DNA from: Tanytarsus gracilentus
Lineage: Eukaryota; Arthropoda; Insecta; Diptera; Chironomidae
DNA length: 64,000 bases
Direction of reading: 5' to 3'
NCBI GenBank assembly: GCA_038502055.1
Contig: JAXRKN010000008.1
Coordinates: 62,001-126,000, forward strand
Positions 11,801 through 23,078 of the stretch are shown here, in pieces (position 1 is the first letter of the stretch; each line of letters begins with the position of its first letter). Under the pieces are notes generated by a model. That model had not been told where the DNA came from. It made no database searches and saw nothing but the letters and a program-made list of their open reading frames with translations. The translations under genes and the position numbers were made by a program.

Positions 11801-14800
11801 ATAAATTAAATTTTCACTATAATAAACACAACACATTTAATCCGCATCAATCGCCATCATTTTTTATTCAACCGCTTGTGCCACCGCAGTCATCGTCCTT
11901 GACGCAATACAATTCGGAAAATGAGATAGATGCACTGCATGGCTCGCATAAGTGTCATGAAGAGAGCATGGACGTAAGTTTATTTTATTGATGACTTTTG
12001 CAAATCTATGATGATTTGACTTTATTAAAATTCAAACATTTGCATGCTCCGATTCAACCTTCCTCAAACCTCTGTATAATATGGAAATGTTTGGTTTATT
12101 AAAATTTCTCGCTCTCATCTCAATCCATCTTCATGATGGTCATTGCAGTGTCGATTTCGTGCTCAATATCTGAACAGTAATAACAATCGACTGCCAACGA
12201 TTAATGGATGGACAAGAGGCAGCTATCAATGTCTCTGCAGACGTGGTTACTTTTCGACACGCCACCCTGATGGCTTCAATGGGACAATTATGGAAGTAGC
12301 CTATGAGGAATATCTCACGAATGCCAGCACATTTTATGTCGATTCGTTTGTTTGTTTGCCATGCATGGAGGGGTGTGATTCGTGCACTGGTCCCATACCA
12401 TGCTTAGCTTCTTATAACTGGCCATTTAGGTGAGTTACAAGATTGTTAAAAATTCTTCTAAATATTTTTACAACCCTCTAGAATTGCCATACTTACCATC
12501 TCAACGTTATGCGTCTTTTTCACTATCATATTGGCTCTCTACGTCATTCATCATCGAAAGCTCAAAGTGTTTAAAGTAGCAAGTCCAATTTTTCTCACAA
12601 TTTGTTTAATCGGATGTGTCGTCATGTATCTCGAGATGGCAACAATATTTCCCATTCTTGACTTCTACTCGTGCATCGCTACAAAATGGTCTCGACATAT
12701 GGGTGAGAAGATCCTTGAAAACTTATAATTTATTATTTTTAATCTCAAAACTTTTCTTAATTGAATTTTCTATTTTTATTTCGAGAAATTTTATATCAAA
12801 AACTCTCACACGAGCATGTGCGAATGATTGCTTGATTACGCAATCTACTCTGTCTATTTATAAAATTATTCCTCTTAACTTTCAATTGTGTTATTTTTAA
12901 ACAGGATTTTGCATCACATATACTGCATTATTGATGAAAACATGGAGAGTTTCATTAACATATCGAGTAAAGTCTGCACATAAAGTTAAACTTACTGACA
13001 AGCAATTGCTACAGGTAAAATGAGTGTGGTGAAAAATGACTGATTGTGTTGTGAATGGTGTGGTTGGCATGTACGTGAGATATCGTCTGCAATATTTCTT
13101 AATTTAGTAACTTTTATAACATGCTTTCGATCAACTTCTCTTTAATGTAGTGGATGGTGCCAATTTTATTAGTTATGGGAATTTATCTTGCCATATGGAC
13201 GGTGGCAGAACCACCAGCAGCGGAAGATGTGAGTACTTAACTATATTGATTGGTTAAGATGGGTTTTTATCAATTGCGTAGCTATTTTTTTTAAATTTTA
13301 ACGGTATTTAAATGAAAAATGAAAATCTTTGTGAAATGTTTTTTGAGAATTTTTCAATTTTTTTTTAAAAAATGGTAACGCAATAAAAACACAACCCTCT
13401 GATATCTGCTCATGCTCTTAATTTACCTGACAAACCCTCCCACGTGTCTCATTTAGATCAAGGATATCGAGGGATTGAAATTTAAGCAATGCAGCTACAA
13501 CTGGTATGACCACGCTTTGGCCATTGGTGAAGTACTATTCTTGCTTTGGGGAATACGTGTCTGCTATAATGTTAGGAACGCCGAATCGTTATACAATGAA
13601 GCAAAATTGATTTCTTATGCTATCTATAATATTGCTGTCGTCAATATCTTTATGGCGGCCATCCAGTGAGTATATTTCAAACACACATATTTGTAACACT
13701 CTGAGTGTGAACGGTGGTTAAAAAGCGTACATACAAGTTTGATTGAACGAGGAGAGTAATCTATAAACCGGATATAATCGCTTTGGTGAACCCTGAAATT
13801 TTTTAAATTCATTTTAAAAAAATGTGAAAATTTAGGAACACTTTACTCTCAGGGTTCACAGTAGTAGAATAGTAGAGATGCAATTTAAATCTCCACGAAA
13901 TAATGTAGCGAAGAAAATGCTGTAAATAAGTTCTTATTCATGTGCCACACATTCACACCTACACTGTTTCCCTTGCTTTTTTCATGTCACTGACTCTCTC
14001 ACACACCGCCTTTATTGATCATTATTATTATTAAATTGTGCAGTGGTCGATACGTAAACACGTTGTGAATATAAGTGAACTTTTTTAAAAATACCTTTCC
14101 TTTGTCCAGTCTCTGCATTTTCCCCCAAGCAGGCCCCGATATCAAATACATGCTAGGATTCATCCGGACCCAGCTGTCAACAACAACGACGATAATCTTA
14201 GTGTTTGGACCGAAAATTTTGCGAGTGCTAAGGGGGCAAGGAGATAAATGGGATCATCGATCAAGAGCGCGAGGTATCACAGCATCATTTTGCGTCAACG
14301 GTGGTGGGTTGATGCCCGACGACGGAGTCGATTTATATCAAGAAAACGAAGAGTTGAAGGTAAATTATTAAATCTTTAAAAATCTGAAATTTTACCTTGA
14401 AAAACTTGTTTAATCTTCCTGAAAGCTCTCAGAAAAAAAGAGAGATGCTATAAAACTACTCCCTTATTGCTGAGTAAACAATTAAATATTATGTTTTCTT
14501 TTTTTCTCTACCGCAATTTTTACATTTTATCAATTTCGCCCACATCGCACCATCTACCGCTCAATTTACTTCTTTCATTTTTAATGAAATGTTAATTTCC
14601 AATAAAAAAGGAGCAAATACAAAAGCTTGCAGGTCAAATTGAGTTTATGAAAATTGTACAGATGGAAGTGAATAATAGACATCTGAAGCCAAAACCGGGA
14701 GGCTACTTTACTATTACAAGCCCAATAGCGAAGAGTTTGACAGCAAGTCGAAAGCATCATCATGCGGCGGCAACGTCTAATTCGGCCGAAAATAGTAAAC

Positions 14801-15040
14801 ATGAAAACAGCGTTATAGAGGACGGCCACAGTGGAACAACAAACAGCATTGGCGGTGTGAGGTGAGAGCAATTAATATCGAATATAAACATTTTCATTAT
14901 TGTGTGGGTTATTGATACACAAAAATAATTCCGCTTTTATTTTTCATTCATCCGAAATTGTTTCCATCTCGATGGACATCAATATTGATGTAATCAGTAT
15001 CCACGCAAATCAAAACGGAAGCAGCGTTGAAAAGGTCTGA
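5649..15040 (+). CDS. GPR158-like class C G-protein-coupled receptor (metabotropic glycine receptor / smog-CG31760 family)
   Basis: Exons I can place: 5649-5840, 6285-6471, 9793-9994, 11583-11666, 11724-11973, 12149-12429, 12482-12702, 12905-13014, 13151-13228, 13457-13665, 14110-14359, 14611-14861 and 14998-15040. The 5' exon(s) with start codon and signal peptide were not found. Exons up to 11973 encode an extracellular Cache-type domain (GFLSTSVYWTK, NKPYTDYPWWTYPYYSC, RGFLSIDIDISGLYIN). Exon 12149-12429 is a Cys-rich EGF-like linker (CLCRRGYFS, CLPCMEGCDSC). Exons 12482-14359 give seven membrane spans, with the conserved WSRHMGF at TM3 and VFGPKIL after TM7. The next exon holds the cytoplasmic helix (NEELKEQIQKLAGQ) that in GPR158 contacts RGS7-Gbeta5. 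Vertebrate GPR158 senses glycine; the Drosophila relative smog is a Fog receptor; this ligand is unknown. Oddities: a +1 frame break near 5790, a non-canonical acceptor at 11582 and an in-frame TGA at 15038. Confidence 0.86.
6472..9792 (+). other. 3.3-kb intron of the GPR158-like receptor, with a TGTCAT-rich tract
   Basis: The intron joins CATAGCG (6471) to GCTTATTG (9793) and keeps the frame (GFNRHS-GLLDAIARG). It has no recognised gene. Between about 7430 and 7565 the phrase TGTCAT and close variants recur roughly ten times in both spaced and adjacent form. The block around catacct.taaaatgtcat occurs twice, near 7430 and 7535, suggesting a decayed tandem duplication. Confidence 0.6.
9995..11582 (+). 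other. Receptor intron containing a duplicated 56-bp segment
   Basis: This intron carries two direct copies of a 56-bp segment that begins AACATCGACGCCCTC, at 10779-10834 and 11514-11569, with five mismatches. The second copy ends 13 bases before the inferred start of the next exon, so it makes up the acceptor-proximal sequence. No gene was recognised inside. A TATA-like string (gtataaaa, near 10581) is present, but nothing downstream supports a promoter. Confidence 0.65.
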
Positions 15041-15166
15041 CTTGAAATCCGAAGTAATGAACAATTAAGAGTAAATGAAGCAACCGAAGGAACAACGAAC
15101 TCAGCGGCATCACATGGCAGTAGTGTCCATAGCATTATCGATGCACGTGTGCCAGTAAATGTTTAA
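15041..15166 (+). CDS. Possible C-terminal readthrough or alternative-splice extension of the receptor
   Basis: The last receptor exon ends GSSVEKV, then TGA followed by C. The same frame then stays open for 41 codons (LEIRSNEQLR ... ARVPVNV) and ends in TAA at 15164-15166. TGA followed by C is the leakiest stop context known, and readthrough is common in Drosophila. An alternative is an acceptor at 15068-15069 (ttaag). Spliced from 14861, it would enter the same frame as R-V-N-E-A-T-E-G and bypass the TGA. Composition is Ser/Thr/Asn-rich, as for a disordered tail. Conservation in a related species is what would decide. Confidence 0.4.
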   Translation, partial: LEIRSNEQLRVNEATEGTTNSAASHGSSVHSIIDARVPVNV

Positions 15167-15224
15167 AATAGCCCTAAAACCATAATCCTCTAAGTCTGTT
15201 CTGCACACGCTCTTTTTTAGCGTA

Positions 15225-15245
15225 ACCCACACTAGTGTGGTAACG
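15225..15245. repeat. Short perfect-stem palindrome near the receptor 3' end
   Basis: The sequence contains ACCCACACTAGTGTGGT with the centre ACTAGT. A related GTGGGTTACGCG string lies at about 16015, beyond the minisatellite. The region 15180-15440 is more GC-rich than its surroundings (runs such as gtctgtctgtccg, and atctcggcccctggaccagc) and looks like an interspersed repeat, class unknown. Confidence 0.4.
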
Positions 15246-15505
15246 CTTATATGCTCGTATTTCCGTCGTCTGTCTGTCCGTTCCTTCGAGATCTCGGCCC
15301 CTGGACCAGCTAGAGACTTCGGGTTTTCGCCAGATGATAGGTCTTGGGGTCTATATTAGCCCATTTTAGGAATTTTTTGGGTCATGACCACAGGTCGTGC
15401 CATGGACCGCCATAATGTCCATTTTTCATACAAATTTTCTCTTATATGGCTTCATGGGTATCGTTGAACTCGGGATTGGACCAGGAATCGATTGGCATGG
15501 ATCTG

Positions 15506-15886
15506 AAAATGGAATACTGTGGAAAGTGGAACATAGTGGAAAATGAAACATGGTGGAAAATGGAACAAAGTGGAAAATGGAACACAGGGGAAAATGAAAC
15601 ATGGTGGAAATTGGAACACTGTGGAAAATGAAACACAGTGGAAAGTGGAACACAGTGGAAAATGGAACATAGTGGAAAATGGAACACTGTGGAAAATGAA
15701 ACATGGTGGAAAATGGAACATGGTGGAGAATGGAACACTGTGGAAAATGAAACATGGTGGAAAATGGAACATGGTAGAGAATGGAACACTGTGGAAAATG
15801 AAACATGGTGGAAAATGGAACATGATGGAAATTGGAACACAATGGAAAATGGAAAACAGTGGAAAATGGAACATAGTGGCAAATAA
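15506..15886. repeat. 17-bp minisatellite, about 22 copies
   Basis: The tandem unit is close to AACATGGTGGAAAATGG, with variants such as AACACTGTGGAAAATGA and AACATAGTGGAAAATGG. Higher-order alternation is visible: pairs of units repeat as 34- or 51-bp blocks around 15690-15830. Because 17 is not a multiple of three and the unit lacks stops on either strand, several frames on both strands stay open (peptides rich in GGKWNMVE or FHFPPCSI). These are artefacts of the repeat, not genes. Confidence 0.93.
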
Positions 15887-18800
15887 CTTTCCCAAAAAAA
15901 ATATTTCCTTATGCTTCCCTTTCAGCTTTCCAAAAAATATTTTCCATTAGGCTTCTCTTTTGGCTTCTTAATAGGACTTCCCCATGTTACATTTTCAATA
16001 CTGATCTGTTACAAGTGGGTTACGCGGCAACACCCACGTGTGGGTTTTGAAACATTTTTTGTCACTATTCTCCCAGCTTTTCGTCCCTGTCCTGTCTCTT
16101 TTCCTTTTTCTTTTATTTTTATTCTCTCTGTTCATGCGGTTAAGTAAAGTTTCACTCCCTTCTTTTATCATTGAGTGCATAGAGAAGCGCATGGAGGTTA
16201 CAATGAGAACTCGAGAACGCTTAAAGAAAGAAATTTTTTCGTGCGCTAATTACTTCACATAGATTTTTATTGGAAAAGAGAGTGAGATCTAATTGAAATT
16301 TATGTGGAAGTTTAGATAGAAAATCCAAAATTATTTTTGCACGTGCAAAACTGAAATTAAATTGGCCATAAGAAAACCTCATGCCTAAAAAACCCTCCAA
16401 CCGACTACCTCTCACTCACATTCCATACCATCAATATCATTTTCACCCTCTTAATATAAAATTAAACTCTCATAATTTTATTTTTTACTATATCTCATAA
16501 TCAAGATAACTTGATGATCATGAGATGTAAGGCATGCTTTAAAACCATAAATATCCTATTCGAGAAAAAAATATATAAAATGAAAATAATCAAATTGAAT
16601 AATTCAATCAATCTGTGTTCAATGTTGCTGTATGAGAAAAAAACCCGAGTTTAAGCTCAAAACTGTTGTTTTTCAAAGGAAAGAAGTAAATAATGTTCAT
16701 GCGGTTAAGTAATTGAATTTAAGTTTTTTACGGTCGCTTAAATGGGCTCCAGTAATCAGTGATATTTAATTTTTTACATAACATCCATAAGTTGTATCAA
16801 GAACCACGCTTATCAGATACAAAACCCAGTTTATCACTGATGAATTGAGAAATAGCTCCATTTAACAAAAACATCCGTTGTTTGCTACGACAATTTCAAT
16901 TAAATTTATTGTTTGCCATGCAACAAGGAAGAGACATAATCTAACAAATTTACCGTGTAATAAAAGAGATTCGCAAAGATCCATAAAACTGACAAGATAA
17001 ATTCATCACAAACATATGTTCATTACTTCGAAGTACATAAGAAGAAGAAACGAAAAGAGTTTCGCCAAATTTCCTTTTTTAAAGTTCTACAGCTTTACGG
17101 AATTTCCGGTCATGCGTTAAAATTTCCTTTAAAAGCTTTTTCAATTAAAAATTTTAGGTAGGTACTGACAATAATTTTTAATTGAACTGAACTGTAGAGT
17201 TATTAAGAGATAAAAATTTAAGAAGCATGACTGTAAAATATTCATTCAAATGCATTTGTAAAATAATATCGTTCATGTATACATATATAGAAACTTAATT
17301 TAATATTTAATGGTCATTATCGACATATAAGATCATTTTTAAAAATTTGCAAATAATATCATTAAAAAAATATATATAAATTAATTAGTTTTAATTTTAA
17401 AATTTATTTGTTCTAAAAATTTGAACATCACTTTTCACTGTTTCCAAAATTGCTACTCCTTGCATGGAAAATATATGAAATCCAATATGAATGTTACTGA
17501 TGATAGCAGTTATGATGTTTTCGAAGGAAAACTCATTAAAATTGTTTATTGACAATGAAAAAGTTTTTATTTTATTATAGACATCAAAGATGCTGAATAT
17601 GTCATTATATAAATAATAAATTTCTCTGAATACTGTGGGGCTCAAACTAGTTGAAAATCGATGACGTTTTCAAAAAGAGAACGAAAAGTTAAATTTCTTC
17701 ATAGTCTGTGAATTTTCTCATCTCCATGCAACCAGCACGAACAAAAACACGAAGGATGAGAAATTCTTTGCATCCTCATAGAGTAGCCAAATCAAACATG
17801 TATGGTAATGCTTCAAATGACTCGAATAAGAATGATATATTTTACAGGCAGCATTTTCATGTTATAAAATCAATCAAAAATTGGAAGCTTTATTTCATTT
17901 ATCGATTGCTTACAGCACATATACACGAACCGTAGACACGAAAAATATACTTAATTTTCTTTAATGACACATGTGACATCAACATGAAATATTCAACGTT
18001 CGTAATCCATAAAAGTTGCTTTTATTTCAACTAGAAATATTAAGCGAGATTCTTTCCGCCCATACGCAGATTTGGGGAGATCTCAATGGGATAAATTTGA
18101 TGAAAGCATATAGAAAGATTTGAATTTATTGAAATTTATCGCAAAATAATAAAAAAATTTTGCTTAAGTTTAAAATTCTTAAAAATCTTAAAACTGAATT
18201 AAATCTTGAAACATATTTGAGCTACAGTTTTTTTATTTTATGCAGAAAATATTGACTCGCGCACAAAGTTACATAAATTTCATTGAAGAAAATCTCATCA
18301 ATTTTCAATTAAAAAATAATCAGAGAATTTTACGCAACATCATTTGGCATCTTCGAGAGTCCTTGAAGCTTTTTATCATGATAATTCACGAAAATGTTGT
18401 TTTTAAAACATTTAAATGAATGTTACAATTCAAATTGGCGAAAAAGTTATCAAATTTAATTGAGAGAATTAAAAAATTTTTGGGAAAAAAACATAAAGTT
18501 AAAATTTTTTATTCTGATGATTATGAAAGCTTTTTTAGGATATTAGCTTAAAGCGAAAGAAAAATGTTAACAGCTCCTCAAAAATGAGAAGGCATGAAAA
18601 GACGAAAAGTTAAATGTTAGAGATTTAAAAAATATATTTAGCGTGAATAAAACAATAGAGAATTTATGCTGACTGTAAAATTTAGTTTTTCTTCTTAATA
18701 GTTTTTATTTTTCTTTTATTACCATCATTATTTTTCTTTTTATCTTCCTTAATCACTAAGAACAATGAAAAAGCCATTTAAGCTTACTTATCTTTACGGA

Positions 18801-19147
18801 CGGAATCATTTTTCCACCTGGACGAATTTATGAACGAAATTTTTCGAAAAGGTCAGATATGTCATCACTAAGAAAGTATGAAGAAGACACTGAAGAATTT
18901 TTTTAGGATTGTTATTTTTTTGTGTTGTTGGCAATATTTTTCTAATTTTTTTAAAACAACATTTGGATTTTTTTCTATAAAAAAATTAAATTATTTTTCT
19001 TTCAGTGTATCTCATAAAATACTACAAAAATTATCGATTAAGACACTAGTTTTTGCTTCTGAAATGTCATATTTTGGGAATGTACAGTTGATTGAGATTC
19101 ACTTGTTTCTGCATCTCTGTTCATTGAAAATTTTCTAGAAACAAAAT
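15887..19147. other. AT-rich intergenic region between receptor and Ly6 cluster
   Basis: No supported coding sequence or RNA gene. A 19-bp direct repeat, TGTTCATGCGGTTAAGTAA, occurs near 16130 and again near 16694. The rest is AT-rich with many A/T runs. Open frames are all short and lack family signatures. Confidence 0.5.
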
Positions 19148-19767
19148 TTACGATTGAAGAAATTTCATGATGAACATTAGCAGGAGAGTGCTTGTAAGGA
19201 GTTTGATTGACAGTTGAAGATTGTCGGAGGTATTGCAAGAGTCTTCGGCACAATAGCACTCCTCCCAATAAACACCATTCTCATACACTCCCCAGTTACA
19301 GACACCCGTCACACCAGTATCAGCAACGGATGCACATCGACGTATAACTTGTCGCCATCGGCCGTCCCCTATAAAGCAATACAATTTATTGTTAATGGAA
19401 TTATTTCAATCGCTCGTGATTATGCGATACTCACATATGAAACCTCTCGGTCCTTGCTGTACGACCTTCATGCAAAAAGATCCAGGCATGTGGGATTCAT
19501 CGCTGTTGCATTCGATTGCGATATTTTGTGTTTTGTTGAATCGAGTGTAAGCGCCACAACTGTCGACTCCTTTTTGATCTGTCTGTGATGAGCATTGATA
19601 GCAGCGAATTGAGTAAACTACAAATAGTGTGAGTTCAGGGAGTGGCCACAATGTCGTTAATTAAAGAATTTTATGCTTCTTCGAGGTTTTCATGACTTAC
19701 CTGATGTGACTGTCATAAAGAGCGTCAAAGTTATGATGATGAACTTTTTATTAAGCCTAAATTCCAT
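19148..19767 (-). CDS. Ly6/uPAR (three-finger) domain protein A, GPI-anchor type
   Basis: There are three exons on the minus strand: 19767-19701, 19617-19435 and 19368-19148. Phases 1 and 1 join cleanly to 156 codons plus stop. Exon 1 is a signal peptide (MEFRLNKKFIIITLTLFMTV). The mature part has ten cysteines in the Ly6 pattern, starting CYQC, then DSC, IEC, SFC, RRC, GVC, and ending ECYCAEDSCN. A hydrophobic tail (LLTSTLLLMFIM) suggests GPI attachment. Insect members of this family (boudin, crooked, quiver and others) act in septate junctions, trafficking or as channel and receptor modulators. The motif W.GRWRQVIRRCA is shared by many of them. I cannot assign an orthologue. It is the leftmost of three same-strand Ly6 genes. 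Confidence 0.88.
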
Positions 19768-20568
19768 TGTGAAGCAAATATTTTTCTAAAAACAAATTTA
19801 TACGCTAGAAATTAAAAATTATTTGCTTATGTTCGAAAGCTTTGGGGAGTTTTTTGATTTTCGAAAAGTGTTCAGCATAATATTTGTTTCGTATTCGGTT
19901 ACTTTTATGTGTATTTACTATGAGGGGATTTTCTTGTGATCTTATAAGAGCATCAGTGTTGTCGGTCAATAAACAACATAAGAGCAAACCCATCTGGCTT
20001 TTATTAACGGTCACTGTCAAGGACTTAAGGTAACGCGACTTTAACTGTCGATCATAATCAATTAAATTAAATTAGCCGGATAACATTATAATAAGCAAAT
20101 TTAAAATTTATAAGTAAATTTTTTATTAAATGTTTTCTTTTTATAAAATCTTTCTTGAATTCATTAAAAATTGCTCTTCATTTGGACGGAATGCATTTTT
20201 CGAGATATTTTAAAGTAATATTTGGAGATTAAGTTTGAGATTCTTAAATTACTATCTGGCTACGATTGTGGAATTTAAATCTAAAGCCTAAAATTATTTT
20301 CTCTACATTTTTTTCTTAGAAGTTGTGAGGAAAATTTGTGACGTTTTGAGTCTTTGCGTTGAACTTCATTGGGAGCATTGAATTATCGACATCTTAAAAA
20401 CGGAATGTTGTGTTAAAATTATTATAAGAATTTCTAAAATCAACAGGCGTCATCTAGGAGAAGTGGGTCAGTTGATCGTTGATAAAAATCCTCTCAATAA
20501 AGCTCTTCTGAGTTGTTCCATTTTATCATCACAAGTTCTCCTCACAACTCTTTCAACAATTAAAAATT
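19768..20568. other. Intergenic gap between Ly6 genes A and B
   Basis: AT-rich sequence with no supported gene. It should contain the promoter of Ly6-A (minus strand) and the 3' end of Ly6-B, but no clear TATA element or polyadenylation signal stands out. Confidence 0.45.
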
Positions 20569-21117
20569 TCAGATATATCTTCGCACTAATACCGAGAGCA
20601 TCATGATAAGGCCAATGAAGAACATCTTTGGAGTGAATTGTCCTGCACTATTGCAACCGTCTTTACTATTGCATGTGCAATATTCCATAAAAATATTATA
20701 AGTGCCCGTTCTCATGAGACAGAATCGCTCATCACCTTCAATTCCGGGCTCACCCATCCATGCACATGAACGGAAGTATCTCCACTCGCCATGCACTTTT
20801 TGTCTGATCTTTCTGCACATTGTTGCTTTAACGCCAGGCAAGTGATCTTTTGGTTCGACTTGTCGGCAATCTGTGATCGAGAGGGTGGTGTTGTCGAAAG
20901 GATCCGCACACTTTGAATCAGAGTCACTTCGGCAATCCCAACATTTTATTGCGAGACCTTAAAAATATTTTTATTAGGATTTTTTTCGACTTTCATTGCA
21001 GTTTCTTGAATGCTCAAATTTTACGCTCGTATACAAACAAACAAGTGTTTTACCTTTTTCCACTGCAAATACAAAGAGTATTCCGGCTGCGATAAATAAA
21101 TGAGTTTTATTGATCAT
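20569..21117 (-). CDS. Ly6/uPAR (three-finger) domain protein B, GPI-anchor type
   Basis: Two exons on the minus strand: 21117-21054 (signal peptide MINKTHLFIAAGILFVFAVEK) and 20957-20569. The junction is phase 1, a glycine codon split across the intron, giving 150 codons plus stop. Ten Ly6 cysteines are present: CWDC, SKC, TDC, TMC, RSC, RFC, then EYCTC and DGCN near the C terminus. The phrase CADPFDNTTLSI contains an N-glycosylation site. HGEWRYFRSCAWMG matches the conserved second-finger block of insect Ly6 proteins. A C-terminal hydrophobic stretch (MFFIGLIMMLSVLV) supports GPI anchoring. Unlike its two neighbours it has only one intron, after the signal peptide. Orthologue not assigned. 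Confidence 0.88.
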
Positions 21118-23078
21118 TGTAAGGCACTTGAAGATAACGTAAATATTATAAAAATTAGCTTTTAATAAAAATATTAATTAAGCGCTCGGGTATGTCACAC
21201 CTAAATTTCGAAAACACATAGCAGCATTTACGCTTGTGTACGTGAGTAATGCTTCATGTCATCTCGGTCAGGTTCGAAAACTCACACATAAGAAAATTCA
21301 ATTCACGAACACTTTGATATTTAGATAATGTTGAAAGCTTCGGATTTAAATTTCATAATGAGCTTTTAACGGTTTTTAGCGCGAAATTTTTTTTAAATCC
21401 CATCTTACAAAAAGGTCAACAGACGAACAAATTAATTAAATAATCATCATTCTGTAATTTGAGAATTCTTTTTATGGTTTTTGTCCAAAAGGAAGCAACA
21501 AATCTAATCACTCAAGTGGATTCACTAAAAATATCAAATTGCTCAATTTATTTAAATTAATTAAACTAATTGAGCCGAAATAATTGTCAAATTTTTATGA
21601 TCGCTTTCTTTTGTAGTTTAATTTAGTTAATTTGGAATAAAATAAGAATAAAATTAATTCACATTTTTTTAGAATCCAAAAAAATTTCTCTTTATTAATT
21701 CAATTAAGCAATTTTATTTTAATTTTTACAATAAATTATACTTAACATGTTTATAAATGACGGTCAAATGTTTCACTGATTAGGGTTTAAAATTTCTTAT
21801 GTACAAAATATAAATCGGGGATAAAAAAAGGTCCATGTGAAAGAATTTTGTAATAATTCAAATTAATTTTTAATATAACACAAACATTAAAATTACAATT
21901 GGGACGACATGTGTGGGGTTGTAGATAAAAATTATTGATGAAGGAAAATTTAAATTCCTTTGACATGTTATAACATGAAAAATTATTATCATTTTGGTTT
22001 GATAGCCGGTAAAAGTAAAGCTTTAAAAAATATGTTTCGAATATTCTCTGAAGCTTTTAAACTGTTTATTAAGGTGGACATTTGTATACAAGTATCTGGG
22101 AAAATTAAATTAAAAGTAAAATATGAAAATTTTCTTAAAAGCTTTTTGAATTAGTTTACACTTGATAAATTTTTAACTTGTTGGTTAAATTTTTCAAATG
22201 TCATAAAAATTTCAAAGCTTTTAATTTTTAAACTTAAGGATGCACAGTGGATTTAGTCTGAACAAAAAGATGCATCAAATGAAAATGCGATTTACGATTA
22301 ATTTTTATTTTAAAAAAAAATTTAACCCTGCCCAAAAAAAATTAAAAAAGGAAAAATTTTCTCCATAAAAAAAAAAGAGGAAAACCTTCCAAAAAAAAAA
22401 AATTTATATACCCCCAAAAAAAGACAGTTGATTTTTTGGTTTCTTTGCCCCGGGAGAAAATCAAATCAAAAGTAAATTTTTTCACTTTTTACATACAAAA
22501 ATGGAAAAAATTTACTCATGAAATTTAAAATCGTTGATAAAGCAACCTTTAAACCGATCATAGCAAATAAACATTAAATGTAATATTTTCTTCAGACTGA
22601 AACCACTGTGGGATGTCCTGAAATCTAAATAATATTTTTTTTAATTTCTAGTCTAGTTCAGAGACTTTTCCTGTTCTTTAAAATTATAATTGAAAATACT
22701 TCAGATTTTGTTGAAAACATTTATGATTTATGATGATCCGTGGAAAAAAGTTTTGCTTTGAAATTTTCTTAAAAAAATTCTAAAAGTAATTTTCTTCATC
22801 CCAAAACCTTCAAACTTTTAACTAAATTTTTTCTTGCACATTTTTATATTTAATTTTAAAAGGCATCTGCGTGAATTCGAGCTACGTAATTAGAGAGATA
22901 GAGAGAGAGCGAGTGTGCTTATTAAAATTATTTTGGTTGTGCATGAATAGAAGGATTCGTTTAAAAGTTCAATAAATTTTCTTTTTCGCCTAAATACGTT
23001 GTCTTTTGCTCAGCACAAGATAAAATGTTGACTCTTGATTTAAATCCGTATCCAGAGAATTCCATTCCACGCGAAAAT
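21118..23078. other. Intergenic region with a homopolymer-rich, possibly low-quality patch
   Basis: No gene supported. Around 22305-22450 the sequence becomes a series of A-runs (up to about 12) interrupted by C-runs, with ccccgggag at the right edge. This is unlike the surrounding AT-rich DNA and reminiscent of poor consensus sequence. Elsewhere the region is ordinary AT-rich spacer. Confidence 0.5.

Noticed and set aside
13785..13859. Short inverted repeat GTGAACCCTGA ... TCAGGGTTCAC in a receptor intron
   Set aside because: The ends match over about 10 bp, but without a target duplication or related copies it is too weak to call a mobile element.
14581..14871. 96-codon minus-strand ORF with several cysteines
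   Set aside because: Antisense to the receptor tail exon 14611-14861, which has the conserved cytoplasmic helix.
15426..15950. Several overlapping long ORFs on both strands (Phe/His/Pro-rich and Gly/Lys/Trp-rich)
   Set aside because: They are translations of the 17-bp tandem repeat in different frames and have no independent start, splice or homology support.
19214..19588. 124-codon plus-strand ORF
   Set aside because: It is antisense to Ly6-A exons 2 and 3 and the intron between them, whose minus-strand reading has the full cysteine pattern and splice sites.
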